Shown here: positions 11,447 to 19,754 of the stretch, piece after piece
Layout of the letters: every line of letters begins with the position of its first letter
Position numbering within the stretch: position 1 is the first letter of the stretch
NCBI GenBank assembly: GCA_946965045.2
Contig: OX337236.1
Location: forward strand, 2,356,001 to 2,420,000
Origin: Epithemia pelagica
Lineage: Eukaryota > Bacillariophyta > Bacillariophyceae > Surirellales > Surirellaceae
Length of the DNA: 64,000 nucleotides
Reading direction: 5' to 3'
Notes under the pieces: generated by a model
Seen by the model: the letters and a program-made list of their open reading frames with translations, nothing else
Told to the model about the DNA's origin: nothing
The model's database searches: none
Translations under genes and position numbers: made by a program

Positions 11447-12155
11447 CGGTTTACAAATGAGGACAGAACCAACAATATATCGGTCACTGATGGACTACTG
11501 GTGGTCGTCAAGAAGTTTTGAACCTAAATAAATAGTGGACGATTTACTCTAGATTGTATCGTTGTTGAGCATTTATAGGATTGTTGGTCAAAGTAAAACT
11601 TGTTTTGAGAGTTTGTCTCTGTGCCAGTCGTGGAGTTTTGAGGCCATTCTACGTGGGTTCGTTCGATGCATACCATTCGGAAAATGTTGCAAGCACGCAT
11701 TCAATGGAGCCTTGGGTCTTGGGTCAATGCATCCATTCATGGATCCAAAGGTTGTCCATTGCTCCTCCATCTCTTGTCCGTATCCACGTACTCCTAGTAC
11801 TTCTACTGCTAGAGGACAAGGAAAAGTCTACCTTCCTGCAGTCGATACGCGGTAGCAGTAGATGAGTCCCGCAATGTCATTTTTTCAGACCGCCACGTCA
11901 GACTTGGAGAAGTGGACACTCACACCTCCGACAAAAGTGGTCAAGACCATGACCAAAATGAGAGGTGCGGAAGGCGACAACGCACAACACGGACAATGAG
12001 GTGAGCAAACGACCAGACGACCAGATCCGAACCTCTTCCACTTCCACTTCGATCAGACAACCGAAGGGAACTGTTCCTTCATGAATCGGCTGTAAATAAA
12101 GACAACGACTGGCAAAGCAGGAGAAAATACCAACAACGAAACCTGCAACAAGAGG
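11447..12155. other. Intergenic, no gene seen
   Basis: 709 bp between two plus-strand genes. Frames here are short, overlap each other on both strands and look non-coding. No repeat of note. Confidence 0.5.
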
Positions 12156-13115
12156 ATGATTGCACCAGGTCCAGCTTCCAGTTTGCACTTGACCAGATCC
12201 GTATTTGTGAGAAGGTCACAGTGCTGGTCGTCTTCTTTGTCACACGCTGTTGTTCGTCGTGCTTCTCGGTGCCAGAATCCCTACACCTGGGAGAACAATG
12301 GCCGTCGATTGTTTGCCACGACAACCTCCACTTCCACTTATCAAAGTGCACACCCCGAAAAGTCATGGTGGATTCGTTTCATGGAATGGTATTCTCATCA
12401 GCTGGATGTCAATCCCATCCCAACCAAATGCATTACGTGTGGTTTGATTGCCGGAACCGGAGACTTTATGTGTCAATCACTCACGGCACCATCCGACAGA
12501 GACAGCGAGATCGTGCATGACAGGAGGATTATCACGGAATCACCACTTTCATTGTTCTCCTGGTGGGATCCTCTTCGAACGGCGCGCTTTGTGTGTGTCG
12601 GTATCGTCTACGTTGGACCAACCATTCATGTTTGGTTCAACTGGCTGGCCCGAACCTTTCCTGGTTCCCATCCCACCCAAGTCGCGAAACGGGTTGTGAT
12701 TGACCAAGCCCTTTTTTCGCCCGTATTCATGGCAGTATGGTTGCCGGTTATGTGGACCTTGGAATCCCTTTCAGAATCCATTCAGGGCAAAAGAACAGCT
12801 CCTGCCTCATCTCCCATTTCCATCTCGTTGTTTGCCAAACGCTTGCAACAAGAATTATTTCCCGTCGTTGTCGCTAATTGGATACTGTGGATTCCAGCTC
12901 AGGCCATCAATTTTCGCTTTATACCCATCAAATTTCAAGTTTTGTTTAGCAATGTTGTGGCTCTACTGTGGAATGCCTATTTGAGCTTTTACAATTCATC
13001 GTCGCAACAAGAAGCAAAAGATGACACGACTAATGATCAGGACATACGCACGACACAAGATCTGACAACAGGTGACTCTCGTCCCCTTATGGTTCGCAAC
13101 GAAGCTGCCACATGA
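12156..13115 (+). CDS. Mpv17/PMP22 family membrane protein
   Basis: A 319-residue protein of the Mpv17/PMP22/Sym1 family, four-helix proteins of the inner mitochondrial, peroxisomal or plastid membrane thought to act as channels. The N-terminal 60 or so residues are basic and Ser/Thr-rich, as expected for an organelle presequence. The core begins at WWIRFMEWYSHQLDVNPIPTK, the usual first-helix region. Near the C-terminus is the family signature: W followed by IPAQAINFRFIP, then LFSNVVALLWNAYLSF. The tail is hydrophilic. Start is the ATG at 12156. Which organelle it enters cannot be decided from sequence alone. Confidence 0.88.
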   Translation: MIAPGPASSLHLTRSVFVRRSQCWSSSLSHAVVRRASRCQNPYTWENNGRRLFATTTSTSTYQSAHPEKSWWIRFMEWYSHQLDVNPIPTKCITCGLIAGTGDFMCQSLTAPSDRDSEIVHDRRIITESPLSLFSWWDPLRTARFVCVGIVYVGPTIHVWFNWLARTFPGSHPTQVAKRVVIDQALFSPVFMAVWLPVMWTLESLSESIQGKRTAPASSPISISLFAKRLQQELFPVVVANWILWIPAQAINFRFIPIKFQVLFSNVVALLWNAYLSFYNSSSQQEAKDDTTNDQDIRTTQDLTTGDSRPLMVRNEAAT

Positions 13116-13532
13116 CTTGGAATTAAGCTACCATACAACTTTATGACGATGTTGATTGGTCTAGGACAAGTAGGGAGGAAGAAGGCTTTGGGCCAAGTCG
13201 CATGGCATGCTATAGATGCTTCCTCTACTAGGAGTACCATTTGCAGGGGTCGCTAGGTTTGGCCATCTCTGCCTCCTACTAGCTAGGTAGCTAGGAGGAC
13301 TCTTCATCGGGGGGGATCAAATAACTGAACGAAGGGGGCATGGGAAATGCTTCTCCATATTGTCATATTTTATTGTCAGATACTCGTATCCAATGTCCAA
13401 TTCGTTCATATTCATGCGAGAAACAAAACGCCGAATCCATTCCATCGGATTTCACCTTCAACTGGGGCATGTCATCCGACATCCGAGTACGAGTTACTCG
13501 TTCCCTACCGAGTTAAATATTTGGGAGTTCGG
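13116..13532. other. Intergenic with short CTAG-rich motifs
   Basis: About 420 bp between the Mpv17-like gene and the hAT element. It holds a short imperfect palindrome near 13272-13298 (CCTCCTA...TAGGAGG arms around CTAGCTAGGTAGC). Similar CTAG/GGAGTA-rich strings recur near 17610-17640 and 56360-56400, so this is probably dispersed low-complexity sequence. No gene. Confidence 0.45.
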
Positions 13533-13580
13533 ATAAGGAGTAGAGCTGGGTCAAGCAACAGCTTTTTTCTGCTGGAGAAC

Positions 13581-13635
13581 TCAAGCGCTTGAGCGCTTGA
13601 GCTAGGACCAAATTCAAGCGCTCAAGCGCTCAAGC
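13581..13635. repeat. Left subterminal GCGCTTGAGC palindrome cluster of the hAT element
   Basis: Four to five overlapping copies of CAAGCGCTTGAG / CTCAAGCG lie in direct and inverted orientation just inside the left TIR. Confidence 0.85.
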
Positions 13636-13662
13636 GGCAGCGAACAGGGCTAACACGGGAAA

Positions 13663-14281
13663 CTATGGCAATAGACTCATTGCAATACCTCTAGTGAAAT
13701 GGTAACTACTCTTATTATGTAACTGATATGCAATGGAAACTCTGTTAGAAGATACTTCCCCAGTTCTCACGCAAAAATGGAGATCAGAAACTGTTGAAGG
13801 ATCAAAGTATGATTGTTTTGGCGTGATTATCAGACCAGCAATACTGAATGCCCGTTCAGAGGAGGCTGCTGTTGCCGGCATGGCAAGATACTTAAGAGCA
13901 AGTCACCAAATATTGGGAAACTCACTTGCCTTTCCTTTCCACCAAGAGAGCAAAGGATCTTGTGCAACTTTCGTCCCAGCCTTGTTCACGTAGTACATTT
14001 TAAGTCCTGCCGTTGTACGGAACTTGTCAATTTCAAGACGGCAGATGGTAGCATAGGATACCCCTCCACTATAAATCTTCCTGGAGTCTCCATTGTCATC
14101 CTCTTCGTCATCCATCATTTCTCCCAGCGTGTCACTGACTTCAAACTCCACTTCTGTCCTTGCCCTCTTGGTTGGAGAAGGAACTTCCTGCTATTAGTTC
14201 CTCTTCGGACACTTGCTCATCATTATCATCATCTGGATGGTATGATGACTCATTCTCATCATCACTGGAGTTCTCGGGCAT
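13663..14281 (-). pseudogene. hAT transposase remnant (acidic N-terminus plus C-terminal dimerisation domain)
   Basis: Reading on the minus strand from an ATG at 14281, an acidic Ser/Asp/Glu-rich stretch runs into a frameshift near 14150. The frame then continues through DPLLSWWKGKASEFPNIW, an in-frame TGA (13903-13905), and MPATAASSERAFSIAGLII, ending near 13663. SSERxFSxAG is the hallmark of the hAT C-terminal dimerisation domain (Dimer_Tnp_hAT). The BED zinc finger and the DDE catalytic core are absent. The remnant sits entirely inside the TIRs at 13541-14461 and reads as an internal-deletion product with later mutations. Confidence 0.85.
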
Positions 14282-14347
14282 TTTGGAAAGGTGTGAAGGG
14301 CAGATGAATGAGGGTTTTTGCTACGTTTAGGGACTTTCCGGTAGTCC

Positions 14348-14450
14348 GGGTGCTTGAGCGCTTGAGCTCTCAAGCAACACCCTTTCTGCGCTGGAGCTCC
14401 TCAAGCGCTTGAGAGGTCAAGCGCTTGAGCGCTTGAGCGCTTGACGCTTG
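14348..14450. repeat. Right subterminal GCGCTTGAGC palindrome cluster of the hAT element
   Basis: Six or more copies of GCGCTTGAG or its complement lie just inside the right TIR, mirroring the left cluster. Symmetric placement suggests transposase binding sites. Confidence 0.85.
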
Positions 14451-14469
14451 ACCCAGCTCTAATAAGGAG

Positions 14470-15047
14470 TATTATTTTTCAACCATCAGTACACTATTTA
14501 AATTCGTATTCTTGTGAACTTGTACGTATCAGCCTCGCTAAGGCCCGGCCGGTGGCCGCTTTTTAGAAAGTCGGCAGGTCCACGGTCCACCGGAAACTTT
14601 TTGCGCGTAGTAATACTTAGCAATACCTCTACTATTTTCTCCACACAAAAATCGGAAAGGGAAACAATCATTGGTAGGAGCCGTTTATGGCCCGTTGTTG
14701 CCGTGGTAGTTCGGATAAAGCCCATAGATTCCCCAAACTGCCGATTGTATGTGGGCAACTACGCAATCTACACTACTATTCGAGTAGTTTTCTATACGGT
14801 TAGATCCGTTGGGTGCATGTCACATGTGGCTCGCTGTTCTCTTCATTCCAGATTGCCAATTCCCAACGAAACGTCGTTGCCGGAGTTGAGTTCACCATCA
14901 ACCCACCTGACACTTGATCGTCTCTGCATTGATCACCCACATACAGATTCAGCAAGCTCACTGGTTGGTTCTCTTCTTATTACACCCGTTCGACTTGCAC
15001 ATATTCTCCCTTTCGAGATCCTCAATCATAATCCGTGAACCACCGAA
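14470..15047. other. Intergenic, no supported gene
   Basis: 578 bp between the hAT element and the next gene. A plus-strand frame of 174 codons covers most of it but starts with TTG and has no recognisable domain. I treat this stretch as upstream region of the 15048 gene. Confidence 0.45.
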
Positions 15048-16004
15048 ATGACTATGGAAACCAACCTTTCGTCTAACGACGAGAAGAAGCTTCAGCCCAA
15101 CCTACTCTCATCCACCTCAGAGACCAGCACGCTTTGTAGCAAAACGGAAGAGGAGGACACCACAACGACTACTACAGACGTGGACTATGGCTATGGAGAT
15201 ACCACGACGGACTATGAAGCGGAATACAACCATGCCTCCAGTCATCAAACTCGCAAACGCAAACAACAACCGGAACAAGACGAAGAATCGACCGTCCCTC
15301 CTCCTCGTCGTCGCCATCGTGCTGTACGACGCAATTCGTTCTTGATTCGCAACAAGAACAAATTGGCGGCCATGGCAGAATTTCTGACCATGGGTGCTCC
15401 ACCTCGATCGGATCGAGACATGGAAGCGATGGAGCAACATCCAGAAAAGGAGTTACGGCGACAATCACCTCCTCTCTTGGCGCAAGAAAAAGTATCCTTG
15501 CCTCTTGAGGGTACCATGCGTCCTACCCATGAGCAGCAAGAGCTTTTGCATTGTCAGGTTACATCTACAGCGTCATTGTCACAGACCACCAACGTGCTGG
15601 CCGCTGGTACGAATCCATCCTCCATGCGGTTGACCGATTTGTTACGACCACGAGCCACATCCAGTGGCACATTGCTTCACAACAGCAACAATAACCTGGC
15701 GTTGCCCTATCGAGCGCAGTCTCTTGCCCCCTCCAACACTTTTATGGTGACACCAAACCACTGGAAAACAAATAGTGCGTCTTCCATTCAAAGTAACCAC
15801 AAGAAGAACGGTGATCATCCGGCCCTCCATGATCCAGTGATGGCGGACTTGGCCAAGCTGATTCTTTCGCAAGGTTCTGCTGCAGCGGCAGCTTCCATGG
15901 TTCTGGAAGGAGGCGATACGGCCGACACGGACAAGCGACACCTGGAAAAGCGCGTTCCACCTGCGGGTGCATGGCCAGTATCATCCAGACCCGAACGACG
16001 ATGA
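15048..16004 (+). CDS. Hypothetical disordered protein, 318 aa
   Basis: I do not recognise a domain. The protein starts at the ATG at 15048 and is mostly low complexity: Ser/Thr/Asp/Glu-rich (about residues 1-70), then a basic cluster (PPPRRRHRAVRRNSFLIRN, residues about 88-106) that looks like a nuclear localisation signal followed by a possible phosphosite. An amphipathic stretch follows (KLAAMAEFLTMGAPPRSDRD). The C-terminal third contains an Ala-rich helix (GSAAAAASMVLEGGD). The composition suggests a nuclear regulatory or scaffold protein, but that is inference. Confidence 0.6.
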   Translation: MTMETNLSSNDEKKLQPNLLSSTSETSTLCSKTEEEDTTTTTTDVDYGYGDTTTDYEAEYNHASSHQTRKRKQQPEQDEESTVPPPRRRHRAVRRNSFLIRNKNKLAAMAEFLTMGAPPRSDRDMEAMEQHPEKELRRQSPPLLAQEKVSLPLEGTMRPTHEQQELLHCQVTSTASLSQTTNVLAAGTNPSSMRLTDLLRPRATSSGTLLHNSNNNLALPYRAQSLAPSNTFMVTPNHWKTNSASSIQSNHKKNGDHPALHDPVMADLAKLILSQGSAAAAASMVLEGGDTADTDKRHLEKRVPPAGAWPVSSRPERR

Positions 16005-16666
16005 TCTCTTTTCCTTCTAACGAGCCAGAACTGAACGATGCATGCACTGTTATCGCTCGACCATGGTGCTGCAATTTTTTATTTTTCCGATTCATCGTGG
16101 AGAGGATTGTTCCTATAATTGGACGGTTTACCAGAAGACAATGCAAGTTAGACGTACACCAGGAGCGTCCTCCCATGGTTCATGACTTCGTAGAAAATCA
16201 ATACGCAATAAAACTACTACTATATGCAAAATAAATTATAGATAGTCAATCACTAATCAAAGTTTTGTCTTGGATCCACCAACTTCAGAGATTGTTAGTT
16301 GTTACAAAGTGGTGGCATTCGTCTCATGGCCAGTTGGACTTATTCTCCAAGGACGAGCCATCATTCCCTGATCACTCGAACAGATGAGGTTTTTCTGCAA
16401 ATCTGAGATGGGGTTCCACACACAACCCAATGGAATGTCTCTCCCCAGACAGTTGCATGTGAGTTGGTCTTGCATAGAATGCCCAACAAACAAACGTCTT
16501 CTTGCAGTGATGATGGTTGCTTCGAGGGCCTGACAATGACACACTTTTTTGGCAATGACAACAATGACAATTGTATGTGTGTCAAGATTCATCTGATGTC
16601 ATTTTTTTTCAAATCAAGAGAGCATCGAGAATAAAGATGGCGGCGCTTTGTTGCGAGAAACAAACG
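16005..16666. other. Intergenic, no gene seen
   Basis: About 660 bp, AT-richer than the preceding gene, with no recognisable gene, RNA or repeat. Confidence 0.5.
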
Positions 16667-16676
16667 CACATACAAC

Positions 16677-16977
16677 TAGGGCTATCAAACTTAGGTACTC
16701 AGATTTTTAGCGTAGTTTCTAAAGAAGTTTAGGTGAAACTTAGGTTTTGAAGTTTAGGTAGTTTAGGTAGCTCTGAAAAATGGCTCCTTCCCTCAACTAC
16801 ACGGAAGATCACTGGACGTTGACACCAACATTCACAGACAGGGATTCAATATATAGGCTAAATATTTAAAGGACCACCCGAAACTTCGGCAGGGCAAAAG
16901 CAGCGACATGAAACTTTGGATAAACTTAGGTACCGATGTTAAGGACAAGAAACTTCGACGATGAAACTTGATACCTA
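16677..16977. mobile_element. Candidate 301-bp TIR element with 10-bp direct repeats
   Basis: A 10-bp direct repeat, CACATACAAC, flanks the segment exactly (16667-16676 and 16978-16987). The ends are short imperfect inverted repeats: TAGGGCTATCAAACTT at the left and the complement of TAGGTATCAAGTTT at the right. AAACTTAGG / GAAACTT motifs repeat inside both halves. It carries no ORF. The flanking repeat length would suit a Mutator-like non-autonomous element, but TIR similarity is weak and the class is uncertain. Confidence 0.5.
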
Positions 16978-16987
16978 CACATACAAC

Positions 16988-17509
16988 ATACATCTCATTC
17001 AAAAAGACATCATGACTACGGCCCTTTAGATTGTTTGTTATTTTTTTCGAAATGGGAGATGGGAGATGCCTCGAAGAAAGAAGGAAACCCTCCAATTTGC
17101 CCAGCGACCAGCAGACCGGCAGCGACCGGCGACCACGGTCAGTCAGTGCGTCCGATTAAGGCGAATACCGAATACCGAATGGACTGTTTTGTATTAAAAT
17201 TTATACTCGTAGTGGTTGTTTTATTTTTTAACGAGGCAATTCGCAATTCATCGGAGTCGAAGCCAAGAACGGGAACTCTCCGATTGTGGCCGATCAATAA
17301 TTAATTTTCCGGCTTGATGCTCGACTGGGGTGGGGGGCTATGGGCATGGGCGATGGGCCCTTCTGCTCATATTGTTACCTTATTCAGAGAGTGCAGGTTG
17401 CAGATACTCGTATTGGCAGTTGGTACTCCTATTTGGTATGGACTTGTGACCCCCTACTAACCGCAAAGCGTATGGGGTACGAGTATGGGTATGGGACGGG
17501 ACTACACTT
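16988..17509. other. Intergenic, no gene seen
   Basis: About 520 bp separating the TIR element from the duplicated segment. Short unsupported frames only. Confidence 0.45.
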
Positions 17510-18032
17510 TACACCCCAGCCCATGATATGAATTACAACGCATCTTTCCTTCAGAATTCCTTAGCGACAGACCCGCCAAGCATGCAGCGACACTTTTGCA
17601 TGATGCCACTAGCTACTAGGCTACCTAGGAGATACTCCTACCACAAGAAGACAAGACAACAGGAAGAACACACGACGATAGAACTGTGCAAGAAAGACAA
17701 ACCAAAACAACAAACGAAGAACCTCTTTGAGCAGCATTTCTCTACGACAGATTAAGGTAGAAGCAGAGAGATCTATAGATAGAGAACGGAGAGCAATTGA
17801 ACGACTGAACTTTCTGTATCCACCAAAAATTTCGGTTGGACCTAGAAATTGATCGATCCGTCGAACCCGAACCGACCGGAATGCTAATGTCGATGCTAGA
17901 AATCACGCAATCTTGCCTGTGGCTGCTGGCTTTCCGAGACGATGGAGGCAAGACGGCGGTACCAATTGGTCCTCGTACCTTTTGTGCCATTTGCCATTCA
18001 CCTCTATGAGAAGAATAACGAGCAATCCTAGT
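17510..18032 (+). pseudogene. Deleted duplicate of the methyltransferase gene at 22749
   Basis: This stretch is a copy of the promoter and 5' coding region of the gene starting at 22749. Matching begins near 17511/22214 and is strong from 17690/22557 (shared CAAACGAAGAACCTC, GAGCAGCATTTCTC and GAACGACTGAACTTTC). The copied start codon is at 17881. After about 50 coding bases the copy jumps to sequence equivalent to 23165-23205, then to 23255-23300, so about 360 and 49 bp are missing. It ends at a TAG (18030-18032). The breakpoints are not splice sites, so this is genomic duplication plus deletion, not retroposition. Confidence 0.88.
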
Positions 18033-18055
18033 TTTTAACATCAGTGTGCTTCTTG

Positions 18056-19104
18056 CTAGATGAGAGATAGACCATGTAACTTCTCATAGGAAGAAGCTCC
18101 TTTTCTTACTGCAATCACATCATCCCCCTGACACTTGAACGGTCCAGATGCATCTCCTGGATTTGCACGCTTACAGTCCCTTGTACTGTAGCCGTTTTGC
18201 TCCAACCTGGTAAGAATGGCTTGCAACTCACTTGGGAAGAATGCCGCTACAATCTTTTGCTCAAACACAATGACCCCCGGAAGAAATCCTGGAACATCCA
18301 GCGCCTCGGATAGAATTTTTGCATCAAAGCCCTCGACATCAATGGCCAAAACATCCACAGCCTCTGGGCCAACAAGGCCGTATTTTGAGACAACCCTGGC
18401 AAATGAGAGACATTCAATCTTCTTTTCGGCAATGTATTTTTCGGGTGATTCTTTCCTTTTTTCTTATTGAGAAAGAGTTGAACACCGCCTGTAATGCTGT
18501 CTTTCTCCAAGCTTGATAGCTGGTACTTGAGCCAGTGCGGGGGTCTCTTGAAATCTTTGTCTATGGCTTCATGGTCAACGACAAAAAATGTTTTGGTTTC
18601 GCTCTCTGGACAAATGAGAGCGTTTACTGGCGTGATTCTTGACGAGCCTTTATAAGTTGTTTGTACAGTCTCCAGCAGTTTCGGATAGATTTGTGGGTTT
18701 GCTTCAACCAAAATGGCATGAGTGTCGTTGTGGGCCAAAATTTTTCGCACTGTATGGTCATTTCCTTTCAAACTTCCATCGTTTGCCCCAATCTGAATGA
18801 GATGAATCGTCTCTTCTGTAGAAGTGTCTTTAGTGCTCATCATCAATCGTTCCAGGTTATTAACTGTCTCATTCTCCAGAGAAAAAGAGGCTTGGAGAAT
18901 TAGTAGAGCGGCGCCGACTCCTAAAACCTCAAGAACGATACAAATAGTCCTGGTCAATTTGAAACGAGGCGAACCTGATGTAGACTTCTTTTTAAAAAGC
19001 TGCATAATACGGGAGCCAGCTTGCAAAGGACCTTTCTTCTGATCAGTGTGGGGCAAGTAATCGGTTTGTGGTGAATATTGTGAGAGAATCAGGCCATTTA
19101 CCAT
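18056..19104 (-). pseudogene. FkbM-type methyltransferase, single-base frameshift in a homopolymer
   Basis: FkbM proteins are SAM-dependent O-methyltransferases, often acting on glycans. The ATG at 19104 (the frame to 19137 starts with TTG) begins a short cytosolic tail and one signal-anchor helix (ICIVLEVLGVGAALLIL). The methyltransferase motifs HLIQIGANDGSLKGND and ILVEANPQIYPKL follow. The frame breaks at the run of six A on the coding strand (plus positions 18458-18463). In the other frame the domain continues with VDVLAIDVEGFDAKIL, a hallmark FkbM motif, and FLPGVIVFEQ, ending at a TAG at 18056. One extra A restores continuity. Either the gene is freshly broken, or the homopolymer is miscalled, or slippage occurs. 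Confidence 0.8.
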
Positions 19105-19754
19105 ATTGCAAACATCACACCCATTTTTTGTAGTCAACGGTCCTTGGCATTAGTACCTATAACCGCGCTTTTTCCAAACGGTTCCCCCCAAGACCCCCAA
19201 AGCGTCTGACTTTTAATCCGAAAGCAACTATACTAATATATTTTATACGCGTCTGCCGCACTTCCTTCAACACTTTTTCAATTATTTGAAACTACACTTA
19301 CCCCCAAGCGCCGGGTGAGCTGTGAATCCCGCCTGAGTCGGAGAAAATGTGACTACGTATTCTCACTTATTCAACTTAAAGTGCGACTGAACGGGTCGCC
19401 CCTGATCGGGAGTAGCTGGCCTTCGATTCAATTATATTAGAGTTGTTGCATGAGGAGAGTGGAACTTTCTCCCGACTTAGGCGGGACTCATCCTTGCTGG
19501 GGTGTATTATCAGAGCAGATCATGCTGCATGACAAGGCCTCTCACTTCTCAGCGCAAATTGCAAACATGCAACCAAGTGAACAAGTGAAAGTGGAGCACC
19601 CTCCGGCAGTACCCAAAGGCCAGAAGCTGAAGGCGGTTCAAAATTGTCTTCAACTTCGACGGGTGGGTCATCAAAGCGGGAGACCAAAACAAGCTAACCG
19701 ATCACCGAAGACAGCAATCGATATGAGTAAAAAAAGTACGAGAATAAAGACCAG
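19105..19754. other. Intergenic between FkbM gene and NTPase pseudogene
   Basis: 650 bp, apparently no gene. It contains the inverted repeat listed at 19323-19490. Confidence 0.45.
19323..19490. repeat. Imperfect 24-bp inverted repeat enclosing about 170 bp
   Basis: The left arm (19323-19346) contains TCCCGCCTGAGTCGGAGAAA. The complement of the right arm (19466-19490) contains TCCCGCCTAAGTCGGGAGAA. The arms differ by two substitutions and one indel. No clear target duplication was found, so a small MITE or a stem-loop are both possible. Confidence 0.5.

Larger units (their letters stand above)
13541..14461. mobile_element. Internally deleted hAT transposon with TIRs and 8-bp TSD
   Basis: Both ends carry the perfect 16-bp terminal inverted repeat TAGAGCTGGGTCAAGC (13541-13556 and its complement at 14446-14461). 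The element is flanked by the direct repeat ATAAGGAG at 13533-13540 and 14462-14469. An 8-bp target duplication and a TAGRG-type terminus define the hAT superfamily. Inside each end are clusters of the palindrome CAAGCGCTTG (about 13581-13635 and 14348-14450), the kind of subterminal repeat hAT transposases bind. At 921 bp the element is too short for a full transposase and contains only a collapsed one, so it is non-autonomous. Confidence 0.92.

Noticed and set aside
14514-15038. 174-codon plus-strand frame
   Set aside because: It begins with TTG, has no recognisable domain, and abuts the upstream region of the 15048 gene.
17881-18032. Retroposed (spliced) origin of the methyltransferase copy
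   Set aside because: The missing segments are not bounded by GT-AG, the parent's real intron lies outside the copied part, and the promoter is copied too.
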